The notes: generated from the sequence alone by a model not told the origin. 43,349 bases of DNA from an uncultured Dorea sp. (GCA_947388185.1 CANDQP010000013.1:1-43349), one strand, 5' to 3'; numbered from the stretch's first letter, positions 8,701 to 17,033 are shown. Made by a program: numbers and translations.

Positions 8701-9250
8701 GCTCCATAGCCTGATAAACATACTTGCCTTCACTGAACCACAGGATCAGATCGTCACACTCTTCCAGACACTCTGCCGTCATCCCGGCTTCATGATACAG
8801 CCTTGCCAGCTCAAATGCCCATTTCTCAATATATTCTGACTTCTTAAAATCCTCCAAGGCAGCAATCTGCTCACTGAGCGGCGCTCCCTGCGCACTCAGT
8901 ATCCTGTATTTTAATATGTACTGATTCGGATCCTTCGGCGCCAGTTTCACAAATTCTTCATAACAATCCGCTGCTTCTTCCACATCATTGATCTTCAATG
9001 CCAGCAGCCCCAGTCGATACGCTATCTTCCTGCTCCCCGGAGAACGATCGAACGCTACAAACAGAATATCCCGGCTCTTCTGAAATTCGCCGTTATATTC
9101 ATAAATCTCACTTACAGAATTCAGAGTTGCTACATTCTTGACCCTGCGCCAGTCAATCGTATCCGCGATCTCCATCGCTTTCTTGTACTGCTTCTTCTCC
9201 ATGTACTCCTGCATCTGCTCTGTTTTCACCCTATATTCATATTTATCCAA
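5735..9250 (-). CDS. Large TPR / coiled-coil / polyacidic protein with C-terminal AAA-type ATPase
   Basis: A 1171-residue protein of unknown role and no signal peptide. Residues 1-200 are TPR-like helices (QYKKAMEIADTIDWRRVKN, later AADCYEEFVKLAPKDPNQY). A Pro/Glu linker follows. Two short related stretches (VTGQIHMEALI, ATGQMRIEEIL) precede a long Ala/Glu/Lys/Arg coiled coil (about 400-570). Residues about 690-905 are almost pure Glu/Asp with Phe/Tyr (EEDFEEED repeats). The C-terminal 260 residues form a P-loop ATPase: Walker A GRKGSGKT near 970, GGAIIVEKAGKL as a Walker B-like strand with Glu but no Asp, and sensor-like MLFVLEDQR. The ATPase loosely recalls CbbX/SpoVK AAA proteins. Start: GAGGTGA serves TTG 9250; the track's GTG 9259 lies inside that ribosome site. 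It is monocistronic, upstream of glgB. Confidence 0.75.
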   Translation of the reverse strand: MDKYEYRVKTEQMQEYMEKKQYKKAMEIADTIDWRRVKNVATLNSVSEIYEYNGEFQKSRDILFVAFDRSPGSRKIAYRLGLLALKINDVEEAADCYEEFVKLAPKDPNQYILKYRILSAQGAPLSEQIAALEDFKKSEYIEKWAFELARLYHEAGMTAECLEECDDLILWFSEGKYVYQAMELKMQYKPLTPLQQEKYDAWPGASKKPRPLKRNTSAKMPVSPGGESAPAGRGEPQEPVIDAEEKPETPDPEGEEAPQELSADAGSSIKKVVKGATLQEALANGMAFASGMRSVEKTVARVKEGIRQVTGQIHMEALINGKKDEEKAEEPVPAEETLQIEEPEEPQQEEPVRKEKTGVIMTDRKTSALRATGQMRIEEILQEWEAKQRANAEAIERQREEDDEKLRRERDEIGLQRELARRDAERKAKEEGMTPEEMEAANKLAEKEALRKAAERKAAEEKEAKEKAALKAAEERKAAAEEAARKAEEAALARKAAAEEAARKAEEEAAARKAAAEEAVRRAEEEARKITEEALRKASAIAAGKADTAEAAEEASGKADTAETAVEAAGEAEAEKAAAEEAIVQEPAEALADMEPEEEIDLADLMDSIPDIDLMVEGEPGSLDEEAEEKPVKRKVKQTTKKTVAADKPEEKPDAVDGKTQRIPDDIVRLMEELGEDASDSEKEDISAEQLEEDFDGEDYEGEDFEEEDLEEDFEEEEDYEEAADEETGEESEEDLGEEEEDFGEDFEEEDFEEEDFEEEEEEEDFGEDFEEEDFEEEEDFEEEDYEEELEEEDYEEEPEEDFEEEDLEEEDFEEEEDYEEDFIEEDFEEEGFGEEDFEEEDYEEEDLDEEDFEEEDEEDFEDEDEFDEEEELEIEEPSEEEIQARIKKAKGSGVPFDTGFVVTGRYDLSATSEIGLKAGLTEEQKKLFSYFVPVRGMSEQIVEVLDNDRRARKEGTSRTGNLLVIGRKGSGKTVLAVDIVKAIQKQRNLKQGKVAIVTGESLNKKELTNIIQKLRGGAIIVEKAGKLNSRTIKELNRLMERKTGEMLFVLEDQRKPLERILTANPEFKKKFTSKLELPVFVNDELVTFGQTYAKENGYKLDEMGILALYSRIDVMQREDHAVSVAEVKDIMDEAIEHSQKANVKHLARRVFGRGTDESDRIILKEEDFKI
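6625..7190 (-). repeat. Coding low-complexity tract (EEDFEEED repeats)
   Basis: Dense GAAGAAGACTTC-like units of 9, 12 and 15 bases, in frame, encode about 190 acidic residues with regularly spaced Phe or Tyr. Such DNA expands and contracts by slippage, so length should vary between strains. Confidence 0.8.
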
Positions 9251-9421
9251 ACTTCTCACCTCAAAAATTTGTTAAAACTGCATCATTCTACATTTTTACG
9301 AATATAATTCTATCATACGCCATGTGTAATGTCAAAATATACGACGAAAAATGCCAAAACTTCTCAAAAGTTTCCGTCCGCCCCCTGCGGCGCGGTGCAC
9401 GGTCCAGAAGAGAACAGTAAC

Positions 9422-9471
9422 AAAAAAGGAGCATCCCTTAAACTATCAATTTAGTTATCCGGTAATGCTCC
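9422..9471 (-). terminator. Strong intrinsic terminator, minus strand
   Basis: On the minus strand GGAGCAT...ATGCTCC closes a long hairpin with an inner AACTA/TAGTT stem, followed at once by TTTTTTG. No recognised gene ends here; it closes the transcript starting near 9967. Confidence 0.75.
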
Positions 9472-9830
9472 GTTATTTTTCTATATTAAGTTTTATCATA
9501 TTCTTATATAAATCGGAGGATTCTTATTTAGATTCAGATGTTCCCTTCTGCCTTTTTATCTTATACCTGTCCCGCTACTCTATACATCGTGTCCAAGGTA
9601 AATGTATAAAATAAGCTTGCCCCTCACTGGTACAGATCGTTATCCCTTCTATAAATCTTATGGACGCTCGCTACAGCTTGCACAAATCATATCCGTCCTG
9701 TTAGGTAATGTTCCTATGTACATCGTCTAATCGCTTCGGATCTATGTGGTATAATTCTCAATATGTCTGCAAATCTTCATCTATCTCTTATATCCGGTCT
9801 CTTCTTCTCCGACTCTTCTTTTCATTCAAT

Positions 9831-9929
9831 TTACCGGCTTATCTCTCTATGGTTAAGGCTTAATCTGCGGGAACTTATATCTGCCATACCACTAACATAT
9901 TGAGTTGTTGAATTCTTTACATTGTCCAA
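9831..9929 (-). CDS. Possible 32-residue peptide in the RNA locus
   Basis: TTG at 9929 lies nine bases after AAGGAGG and opens a frame of 32 codons (MDNVKNSTTQYVSGMADISS...). The peptide is polar with no membrane segment. It could be a leader peptide, a real small protein or the head of a decayed gene. The frame is not in the track because of its size. Confidence 0.25.
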   Translation of the reverse strand: MDNVKNSTTQYVSGMADISSRRLSLNHREISR

Positions 9930-9972
9930 TGGATTAAGCCTCCTTCCTTTTATTGTCTTTTGGATTGAGTTA

Positions 9973-10001
9973 ATAATACCACTCCCTTGCACATTTGTCA
10001 A
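9973..10001 (-). promoter_or_regulatory. Consensus SigA promoter of the orphan transcript
   Basis: TTGACA (10001-9996), exactly 17 bases, TATTAT (9978-9973) on the minus strand. It points away from bioY toward the ORF-poor region. Confidence 0.75.
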
Positions 10002-10110
10002 TACTATTTTTGAATTTTCATCTTATAAATTTATAATAAATATATTCCATCAAAATATTCTGATTATTATATTCTTTTTCATCAATTCACACAATACTAT
10101 ACAATTCCAT

Positions 10111-10163
10111 TTGTTAACCATCACATGTTTTTGGTTGACATTTCACCTAATCTAACATATACT
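10111..10163 (+). promoter_or_regulatory. BirA operator and promoter of bioY
   Basis: TTGTTAAC (10111-10118), 15 bases, GTTGACAT (10134-10141) matches the Firmicute BirA operator (TTGTTAAC-N14-16-GTTAACAA). The promoter TTGACA (10135-10140)-N17-TATACT (10158-10163) shares its -35 with the right half-site, so biotin-loaded BirA would block RNA polymerase. Confidence 0.85.
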
Positions 10164-10208
10164 TAGTCACATACAACTATTCAATCCAGCCAAGAAAGGA
10201 ATATTTCA

Positions 10209-10787
10209 ATGAAAAACATTACGACAACCAACCATCCCTCTGATAAGTCCGGGCGTCTGACCACGCACCGCCTAGTCCTGATCTCCATGGTGACTGCTAT
10301 TACCTGTATCCTTGCCCCATTCGCCATCCCGATCCCGGTCAGTCCTGTTCCGATCTCTCTTACGAATCTGGTACTGTTGATCAGCGTCTACATACTCGGA
10401 TGGAAAGACGCCTCAATCAGCTATTTTGTATATCTGCTGCTGGGCGCCGCCGGACTTCCGGTATTCTCCGGATTCGCCGGAGGTCCCGGCAAGATCGCCG
10501 GACCAACCGGAGGGTATCTGCTAGGCTTCATCTTCATGACCATACTGGCCGGAATCTTCATTGAGCGATTCTCTGACCGGCGTTTCCTTACCGTGATCGG
10601 AATGGCGCTTGCAACCGCCGTCGCTTATGCCTTTGGTACAGCATGGCTGGCTTTCCAGATGGAGCTTCCCTTCACGGCGGCTCTCTCGATCGGTGTAATC
10701 CCCTACCTCCCCGGAGATACCCTGAAGATCCTTCTTGCAGTCATCATCGGCCCTGTCTTGAAGATCCGCCTGCAAAAACTGCGTTAA
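10209..10787 (+). CDS. bioY: Biotin ECF transporter S component BioY
   Basis: A 192-residue membrane protein that binds biotin and brings it in through the ECF transporter. It shows the family's hydrophobic helices and signatures: PISLTNLVLLISVYILGWKD, then YLLLGAAGLPVFSGFAGG and GPTGGYLLGF. Length is normal. ATG 10209 follows AGAAAGGA. The gene is alone on its strand between a BirA-type operator and a terminator; no EcfA1/A2/T genes are nearby, so it must use shared energising subunits encoded elsewhere (group II ECF use is established for BioY). Biotin repression through BirA is inferred from the operator. Confidence 0.95.
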   Translation: MKNITTTNHPSDKSGRLTTHRLVLISMVTAITCILAPFAIPIPVSPVPISLTNLVLLISVYILGWKDASISYFVYLLLGAAGLPVFSGFAGGPGKIAGPTGGYLLGFIFMTILAGIFIERFSDRRFLTVIGMALATAVAYAFGTAWLAFQMELPFTAALSIGVIPYLPGDTLKILLAVIIGPVLKIRLQKLR

Positions 10788-10807
10788 TAGAATCTCTTTT
10801 CGTTATC

Positions 10808-10843
10808 CGGCGCGGTCTGGTAAGGTTGTACCAGACCGCGCCG
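10808..10843. terminator. Bidirectional terminator hairpin between bioY and the propeller gene
   Basis: CCGGCGCGGTCTGGTA-aggt-TGTACCAGACCGCGCCGG, a very GC-rich stem of about 15 bp between two converging genes. No long T-run follows on either strand. Confidence 0.65.
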
Positions 10844-10855
10844 GTCATATCACAT

Positions 10856-12892
10856 TTACAGGATCAGATCATCTACTTTCTTATATTCCTTCAGGCTGTA
10901 TGCTTCTATAATATTTCCCTGAACCACATACAGGGTATCTTCTATATAGAGACCTCTTGAACTCCTCATTCCATTTCCATTGATCTTCTCTTCCATATTA
11001 CAGATGAATCCATTGTCCTCATCATACTCAAAGAGGAAATATTTCTGACCGCCTTCGGAATCCCCGGGGAATCCGATAATATTCCGTTCCGGGCTGATCA
11101 GCGCCGCCTTATAATCATAAGAAACCTCCGTGCTATATACATTGTTCAGCACATGGGTATCTGACTCCTTCACATCCGTCTTGTCGGAAATGTCGAACAT
11201 GGTAAGCTTCACGCCGTCTGTTACCAGCGTCTCTTCATCCACATTCATCCCGATTCCAAGAAGCCGGTCTTCCCCATAGAAATGAAGATACTCCGAGAAT
11301 CCCGGGATCTTGAGCTCCCCGACGATCTTCGGCTTCTTCGGGTTTGACAGATCTGCACTGAACAGCGGGTCTGTCTCGCGGAAGGTCACGAAATAAGCCG
11401 TATCTCCCATGAATCTCGCCGAATAGATCCTCTCATCCTTCGCAAGCCCCTCGATGGCCCCGAACTGCTCTAATTCTCCGTCCAGAATATACACGGCATT
11501 GGAATCTCCTCCCACTCTGTCTTGCTTGGTCACAACCACTCTCAAGCATCCATCATACTCGTCGATGCAGAAGGAATCTTTCAGATATCCGTCAAACTGC
11601 CCCTGTGCCTTCGCCTTTAGCTGTCCGTCCTTGTACGCGACCTTACGAAGGGTTGTGACACACCCGCTGGCCGAAGCTCCCCATTCCTCTTCATAGAAGT
11701 AGATATTCTGATTGCTCACATACAGGCTGCCGCCTTTCGATAATATTGCCTTGCTGTCCTTCGTCTTATCCGGCTTCTTCAGATCTACCGCCGTGATAAC
11801 TTCATACATATTAGCCTGGGAGACCGGAGGAAGATAGATATCATCCGCACTCATCACGTCTCCGCCGATCAGCGGAATGAATTCCCTTGGCTCATTCTGG
11901 CTTACTTCGCTCCAGATATGGTATTCGCTGAACAGATACAGATACCCGTCCGACATCCTCGAAGAATTATAATATCCGCTCTGGCTGACCCTTCCCTCCT
12001 CCACAGGATTCGCGGGATCCCCTATATCATAAGTCACAGCTACAACCGCCGAGCTATCGCCTGCTCCCTGGTAAGAAGGGTCCGCCGAATATAACAGGTC
12101 TGAACCGCCCCGGTTACAGACTGCAACCAACTTCTTCTGTTCCGGCACAACATAGAATTCCTCGATATAGCAATTACCGCCCACCTCTATCGATGCCGCC
12201 TTCTTCATATCCTGGTTCCTGGAATCAACCACGGCGATCTTATCTCCATCATCTTCCAGAACGTAGAGATAAGTTCCGTCCGTCTTCACGATATCTCCCT
12301 CGTCTACGCCCTCCTGCCTTACGTTCGTCTCCGAGTATCCGCCCGCTCCGCTTGTGTCCTGTGCTATCTCTGCAGGAGCGCTGTCTGTCGACGCCCTGTC
12401 TTCCGCAGTGCTCTCCATCATCTTGGTCTCCCCGTTCATACCTCCGTCAGCCGCCCCTGTTTCCGCCTCATACAGCTCCTCATGCTTTATAACGGACTCT
12501 TCCATCTCTCTTAGCCGCCTCTGATATTCCTCCAGGTAACCATAGACCTGATCATAGCTCTCTGCCCGGGCAATCATACGGCTGTCGTCAATCTGTATCT
12601 CATCTTGCATATCAATCCCCGATGCCCAGTTCCCAGGCCTTGAATCTGCCGTACCGCCCGCTCCCGAAGTCTTCCATGCAGCTATACCGATCACAGCCGC
12701 CGCGCACGCCGCCGCCAATGCACTGGTCTTCCGGACTCCCCATCTGGACTTTTTATTTTCTTTCTTTTCCTTCTCCCTCTCCTTCTCTTCCAGCATTCGG
12801 CGGATATTGTCCGGCTCAAGCTTCTCCGGGACCTTTATGTCCGCCGTCCTCTGCCTTACCTGATCTAATACATCCTGTTCTCTCTTATTCAT
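10856..12892 (-). CDS. Membrane-anchored beta-propeller protein (PF09826-type), possible anti-sigma
   Basis: A 678-residue protein. A charged cytoplasmic head of about 45 residues (MNKREQDVLDQVRQRT, then LEPDNIRRMLEEKERE) is followed by one membrane segment (TSALAAACAAAVIGIAAW) and a large outside domain. That domain carries the hallmark of the secreted beta-propeller family, ETNVRQEGVDEGDIVKTDG and TYLYVLED. AAAGGAGG fixes ATG 12892; the track's start at 12910 lies before the ribosome site. It directly follows the sigma factor gene (stop 12911), an arrangement typical of an anti-sigma partner, with the head as the candidate sigma-binding part. That role is inference; no ZAS zinc motif is seen. 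Confidence 0.82.
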   Translation of the reverse strand: MNKREQDVLDQVRQRTADIKVPEKLEPDNIRRMLEEKEREKEKKENKKSRWGVRKTSALAAACAAAVIGIAAWKTSGAGGTADSRPGNWASGIDMQDEIQIDDSRMIARAESYDQVYGYLEEYQRRLREMEESVIKHEELYEAETGAADGGMNGETKMMESTAEDRASTDSAPAEIAQDTSGAGGYSETNVRQEGVDEGDIVKTDGTYLYVLEDDGDKIAVVDSRNQDMKKAASIEVGGNCYIEEFYVVPEQKKLVAVCNRGGSDLLYSADPSYQGAGDSSAVVAVTYDIGDPANPVEEGRVSQSGYYNSSRMSDGYLYLFSEYHIWSEVSQNEPREFIPLIGGDVMSADDIYLPPVSQANMYEVITAVDLKKPDKTKDSKAILSKGGSLYVSNQNIYFYEEEWGASASGCVTTLRKVAYKDGQLKAKAQGQFDGYLKDSFCIDEYDGCLRVVVTKQDRVGGDSNAVYILDGELEQFGAIEGLAKDERIYSARFMGDTAYFVTFRETDPLFSADLSNPKKPKIVGELKIPGFSEYLHFYGEDRLLGIGMNVDEETLVTDGVKLTMFDISDKTDVKESDTHVLNNVYSTEVSYDYKAALISPERNIIGFPGDSEGGQKYFLFEYDEDNGFICNMEEKINGNGMRSSRGLYIEDTLYVVQGNIIEAYSLKEYKKVDDLIL

Positions 12893-12910
12893 ACAGCCGC
12901 CTCCTTTCAC

Positions 12911-13390
12911 TCATCTCAACACACATTCCATCTTCTGCAGCGCACGGCTCCTCTTGGAACGAACCGTATTGGGGTTCATCTTCAAGGCATCCCCGATCTC
13001 CTTGCTGTTATAGCCGCCGAAGACCGATAATCCCACGATCGTCTGCTCCTCCTCCTCCAAAAGGAAGAATGCCTTCCTGACGTCCACAGCCAGGCCAACA
13101 TCTGGGTCCTCATAGGCCGCCTGCACATATGTCTCTTCCCCGAAGTAATCCCGCCTTGCCGCTTCTTTTTTCAGTCTCTTCTTGCATATGTTCGACACTA
13201 TCGTAAATATCCAGCTTCTGAAAGCGTCTGGTTTCTTAAGCTTCCCTATGTTCTCATAAGCTGCAACCACCGCTTCGCTGACCGCGTCCTCCGCCTCCTG
13301 CTGATTCTGCATCATGCAAAGGGCAAACCGGTACAGATCCACATAGACAGTCTCATACATCTGCGCAAATGTCTTCGCGTCGCATCTCAT
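12911..13390 (-). CDS. ECF-type RNA polymerase sigma factor
   Basis: A 159-residue sigma-70 family protein of the ECF size. Region 2 spans YVDLYRFALCMMQNQQEAED, then SEAVVAAYE and the RSWIFTIVSNICKKR strand. Region 4 ends the protein with the HTH SKEIGDALKMNPNTVRSKRS. GGAGGAGA upstream selects ATG 13390 over the track's TTG-type start at 13408. It is the first gene of a two-gene unit with the membrane beta-propeller protein, which suggests a response to an envelope or extracellular signal. I could not assign a clear ECF promoter in front of it, so self-activation is untested. Confidence 0.85.
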   Translation of the reverse strand: MRCDAKTFAQMYETVYVDLYRFALCMMQNQQEAEDAVSEAVVAAYENIGKLKKPDAFRSWIFTIVSNICKKRLKKEAARRDYFGEETYVQAAYEDPDVGLAVDVRKAFFLLEEEEQTIVGLSVFGGYNSKEIGDALKMNPNTVRSKRSRALQKMECVLR

Positions 13391-13450
13391 ATCTTCTCCT
13401 CCCTGCAATAATCAATTTGCACCGTCTCATTTCCGTATATACATAAGAGT

Positions 13451-13482
13451 CAAAAAAAGAGGCTACTGTTGCAGCCTCTTTC
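13451..13482 (-). terminator. Intrinsic terminator of the hydratase gene
   Basis: AAAGAGGCT-gcaacagt-AGCCTCTTTTTTTG on the minus strand, 14 bases after the stop. Confidence 0.85.
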
Positions 13483-13495
13483 GAAATATTTCATA

Positions 13496-15781
13496 TTATC
13501 CTCTATAATAATTGATCAGGCATCCTTTTAATATAATCTCGCGTTCCGCATCCGTCATATCTCCTGTCTTAAGCGTGATCTCCTTCCAGGCTTCTCCAGC
13601 CCCCACTACATAGGCCTTGATCTCGGCCTGCTTCTCTTCGACCGCTTTCCTGATCTTTGGCACGAAGATATAATCTCCGTTCTTAAAGCTTAAGCTCTCA
13701 TGATCTTCTTCCGTGGTAAATGGAAGCATGCCCCAGTTGATCAGATTGGAGCGGTATCTCTTGGTCGCATACTCATTGGCAATATTCGCCCAGCCGCCAA
13801 GCACCTTCTGACATGATGCAGCCTGTTCCCTGGCAGAACCGTCTCCCGGCTTCACTGCGAAGATCGTGCTGCCGATCCCCAGATTCACACTTCCAATCTC
13901 CGGATATGTCTCATGGATCTTCACCATCACCGGCTTAAGCTCCCCAAGCACCTCCGCCGGACACTCACCTGCCTCGATCGCCTTCTCCGCCTTCTGTACC
14001 TCTTTGGCCCGGCCCACATACGCCGGATCCTTCCTTGACAGTGCGAACTCCGCCAGTCCCAGAGGATTGGAACGGTAAGAAGATGTCTCCCCGGACGGGA
14101 TCAGCTCGTCTGTCGTCGTAACCGGGTCGTGGATCTCAGATACTACTTTCAGAAGCAGATTCTCCGGCAATGCCGCCATCTTCGGCCAATCCTTGATATT
14201 CGGGCCAAACTTGATCTCCACAGACGGATCCGCCTCCCCCTTGCTGTCGAATACACGGTTCGCGTAGATCTTCCGGTCGAAATGATACTTCCGCCCCTGA
14301 TACTCCACATCCATAACCGTCGCCGGAGTCAGGAAGCCCTTGTTCGCCGCCGTCGCCGCGATCGAACGCGCATCCATAAGAGCCACGGACGCGATCTGAC
14401 CGCTCTGTAGCTTAGAGCCTTCACGGTTGGGGAAGTTCCTCGTTGAGTGACGGACGGAGAACGCATTGTTCGCCGGCGTATCTCCCGCACCGAAGCACGG
14501 TCCGCAGAACGCCGTCTTCACGATCGTCCCCGCCTGCATCAGATCCGCAACCGCGCCGTTCTTCACCAGTTCCATATAGATCGGCGTACTCGCCGGATAC
14601 ACACTGAAGGTGAATTCATCCGCACCGATATAGCGACCGCGTATGATATCTGCCGCCGCGCAGATATTCTCGAATCCGCCGCCTGCACATCCCGCGATGA
14701 TTCCCTGCTCCACGTACAACCTGCCGTCTACAATCTTGTCCTGCAGCGTATAGTCCACAGCCCCGTCAAGACTAACCTTCGCCTTCTCCTCCACATCATG
14801 AAGCACATCCTTAAGGTTCGCGTTGACCTCGTCGATCGTATATACATTAGACGGATGGAACGGCATCGCGATCATAGGCCTGATCTCACTTAAGTTCACG
14901 TATACCAGACCGTCATAATATGCCGCAGCTCCCGGATTCAGTTCCTTATAATCTGCTTCCCTTCCGTGAGTCTCATAGAACTCCCGGATCGTCTCGTCCG
15001 TCTTCCAGATGGAAGACAGGCAGGTGGTCTCCGTAGTCATAACGTCGACTCCGATACGGAAATCCGCACTTAAGCTCTTGACGCCGGGCCCTACGAATTC
15101 CATGACCTTATTATTCACATATCCGTTGCCGAATGTTGCGCCGATAATGGCAAGCGCCACGTCCTGCGGTCCCACGCCCTTAACAGGCTCTCCGTCAAGA
15201 TAGATAGCTACCACTCCCGGCATCTTGATATCATAGGTCTTATTCAATAACTGCTTCACAAGCTCCGGTCCGCCTTCGCCCATCGCCATGGTTCCAAGAG
15301 CTCCGTACCGTGTATGGCTGTCCGATCCCAGGATCATCTTACCGCCGCCTGCAAGCATCTCCCGCGCATACTGGTGAATGACCGCCTGATGCGGAGGTAC
15401 ATACACACCGCCGTATTTCTTCGCACAGGTAAGGCCGAACATGTGGTCATCCTCATTGATGGTTCCGCCCACCGCACACAGAGAATTGTGGCAGTTTGTC
15501 AGCACATACGGAATCGGGAACCGCTCAAGCCCTGATGCCCTTGCTGTCTGAATGATCCCGACAAACGTAATGTCATGGGAGGTCAGCTTGTCGAACCTGA
15601 TCTGCAGCCGCTCCATATTCCCTGACGTATTGTGATCCGCCAATATCCGATATGCCATCGTCTCCTTCGCCGCTTCTGCCTGGGATACCTCTCTTCCGGT
15701 CTTCGTCCGGACCTCATTCACGTCTTCCACGATCTCTGTTCCATTTAACAGATAAACACCTTTATCATATAATTTTACCAT
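13496..15781 (-). CDS. Aconitase-family hydratase (YbhJ/AcnA-like)
   Basis: A 761-residue member of the aconitase superfamily with a [4Fe-4S] cluster. Cluster ligands are visible: [10 protein letters not shown] near residue 365 gives the first Cys, and [14 protein letters not shown] near 424 gives the CxxC pair. The swivel domain at the C-terminus carries [12 protein letters not shown], matching the substrate-binding RSNLxGMGxLPL loop. Overall it looks closer to the uncharacterised YbhJ-type hydratases than to housekeeping aconitase, so citrate/isocitrate is only one possible substrate. [14 protein letters not shown] is taken as the N-terminus (ATG 15781), with AGGAGA further upstream than usual. 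It lies 63 bases downstream of the CdaR-like gene, likely co-transcribed and regulated by it. Confidence 0.85.
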   Translation of the reverse strand: MVKLYDKGVYLLNGTEIVEDVNEVRTKTGREVSQAEAAKETMAYRILADHNTSGNMERLQIRFDKLTSHDITFVGIIQTARASGLERFPIPYVLTNCHNSLCAVGGTINEDDHMFGLTCAKKYGGVYVPPHQAVIHQYAREMLAGGGKMILGSDSHTRYGALGTMAMGEGGPELVKQLLNKTYDIKMPGVVAIYLDGEPVKGVGPQDVALAIIGATFGNGYVNNKVMEFVGPGVKSLSADFRIGVDVMTTETTCLSSIWKTDETIREFYETHGREADYKELNPGAAAYYDGLVYVNLSEIRPMIAMPFHPSNVYTIDEVNANLKDVLHDVEEKAKVSLDGAVDYTLQDKIVDGRLYVEQGIIAGCAGGGFENICAAADIIRGRYIGADEFTFSVYPASTPIYMELVKNGAVADLMQAGTIVKTAFCGPCFGAGDTPANNAFSVRHSTRNFPNREGSKLQSGQIASVALMDARSIAATAANKGFLTPATVMDVEYQGRKYHFDRKIYANRVFDSKGEADPSVEIKFGPNIKDWPKMAALPENLLLKVVSEIHDPVTTTDELIPSGETSSYRSNPLGLAEFALSRKDPAYVGRAKEVQKAEKAIEAGECPAEVLGELKPVMVKIHETYPEIGSVNLGIGSTIFAVKPGDGSAREQAASCQKVLGGWANIANEYATKRYRSNLINWGMLPFTTEEDHESLSFKNGDYIFVPKIRKAVEEKQAEIKAYVVGAGEAWKEITLKTGDMTDAEREIILKGCLINYYRG

Positions 15782-15844
15782 ATCTTTGTCTTCTCCTGTT
15801 CTACTTATCCGCATTCCTGTCTCCGTGTTACCTTAACAGTGCTC

Positions 15845-16945
15845 CTATCCGCCAATATACTTCATATGGTCGGCCACCATCATGGCGATCTTGAAGGTCA
15901 GCGCATCCTCGAACACTCTGACGTCAAGGCCTGTCCTCTTCTGGATCTTCTCAAGCCGGTACACCAGCGTATTGCGGTGCACGTACAGCTGTCTCGCTGT
16001 CTCCGAGATATTCAGGTTATTGTCGAAAAATGTATAGACCGTGATCAATTCTTCTTCCTCGAACTGATCCGCTGTATTTCCTTCAAACACCTCATTCAAG
16101 AACATCGAACACAGAGAGGCCGGAAGCTGGTGGATCAGCCTGCCGATCCCAAGCTCATTGTAGGCGAGAATGTTCTTATCCGCATAGAATACCCGCCCCA
16201 CTTCCAGCGCCATATCTGCTTCCTTGTATGACTTGGACACATCCTTAAGCTCGCTTATGATCGTCCCGTAAGCGATCCGCACACTGACCATGGCCTCCAT
16301 ATTCAAGGTATCCACCAGCTCCCTGGCGATCTGGTCAAGCTGCGGATAATCATCCGTATTCTCCAGCGCCTTCACAAGGATCACGTGCCGCTCGTCCACA
16401 GCCGTCACGAAATCCTTCGTGCCGGTAGCATACAGCCCCTTCAAGGTCTCCAGGATCAGATTCTCCGCCTCATTCCTGGCTTCGATCAGGAACACCGTCC
16501 GCCTGAGCTCCACCGGGATCTTCATCTTCTTAGCCTGATTATACACATCAACCAACAGCATATTGTCCAGGATCAGATTTTGGATAAAACGATTCTTATC
16601 CATCTTCTCCTTGTACGCAAACAATAGATTCTCCAACTGGCTTACACCAAGTCTCCCCGCCATCTCCATCTGCGGGCTGCCGCCCTTCAGCACAAGGCTG
16701 TAACAGGGATCCTCATCGTCATGCACAAAGAACATCCCCACATCCTTCTCTATCCGAAAAAGAAGTTCCTCCGCCGACACCGTCGGCGCCGCCCCGCAGA
16801 ACTTTGCAACCGCCTGATCAAGGCTTGTCATACGCTCATTCGTCATGACTAAGCAGATTCCCTTCATATCCCATACGGCACATTCTAAACCGGTAATTCT
16901 CTTAATATCCTGTACTGCTTTATGTAGTATCTGATTTGATAACAT
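15845..16945 (-). CDS. CdaR/PucR-like transcriptional regulator
   Basis: A 366-residue regulator. The N-terminal part (MLSNQILHKAVQDIKRITGL) resembles the sugar-diacid recognition domain of CdaR. The middle is a GGDEF-like PucR linker region (AMVSVRIAYGTIISELKDVS). The C-terminal HTH_30 domain reads LNISETARQLYVHRNTLVYR, then LEKIQKRTGLD, the signature of PucR/CdaR proteins. AAGGAGGTAATCG before ATG 16945 sets the start, ten residues inside the track ORF. It precedes the hydratase gene in the same direction, so it probably senses a carboxylic acid and controls that enzyme. E. coli CdaR responds to glycerate/glucarate; the ligand here is unknown. Confidence 0.85.
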   Translation of the reverse strand: MLSNQILHKAVQDIKRITGLECAVWDMKGICLVMTNERMTSLDQAVAKFCGAAPTVSAEELLFRIEKDVGMFFVHDDEDPCYSLVLKGGSPQMEMAGRLGVSQLENLLFAYKEKMDKNRFIQNLILDNMLLVDVYNQAKKMKIPVELRRTVFLIEARNEAENLILETLKGLYATGTKDFVTAVDERHVILVKALENTDDYPQLDQIARELVDTLNMEAMVSVRIAYGTIISELKDVSKSYKEADMALEVGRVFYADKNILAYNELGIGRLIHQLPASLCSMFLNEVFEGNTADQFEEEELITVYTFFDNNLNISETARQLYVHRNTLVYRLEKIQKRTGLDVRVFEDALTFKIAMMVADHMKYIGG

Positions 16946-17033
16946 TCGATTACCTCCTTGTTTTGTAACGTACATTTTTTATTCTACCACACAACACCGT
17001 ATACGGACAAGAGTATACTCTAATTTTCACATA

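Larger units (their letters stand above)
9422..9967 (-). ncRNA. Candidate non-coding or small-peptide RNA, about 545 nt
   Basis: The 958-base gap between the AAA-protein gene and bioY has no long believable ORF. On the minus strand it has a consensus promoter (TTGACA-N17-TATTAT at 10001-9973) and a strong terminator (9471-9422), which together define one transcript. Near its 5' end is AAGGAGG followed by a 32-codon frame. A 10-bp perfect helix, AGGCTTAATC/GATTAAGCCT (9941-9932 with 9865-9856), would mask part of that ribosome site. The rest is stop-rich in all frames. I do not recognise a known RNA family; a decayed gene or insertion-sequence remnant is the main alternative. The stretch 9980-10105 is AT-rich and otherwise featureless. 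Confidence 0.45.

Noticed and set aside
3685-9250. Glycogen operon
   Set aside because: Only glgB is present; its upstream neighbour is unrelated and separated by a terminator.
9351-9614. 87-codon plus-strand ORF in the gap before bioY
   Set aside because: No ribosome site, odd composition, and it runs through a strong minus-strand terminator; better explained as chance.
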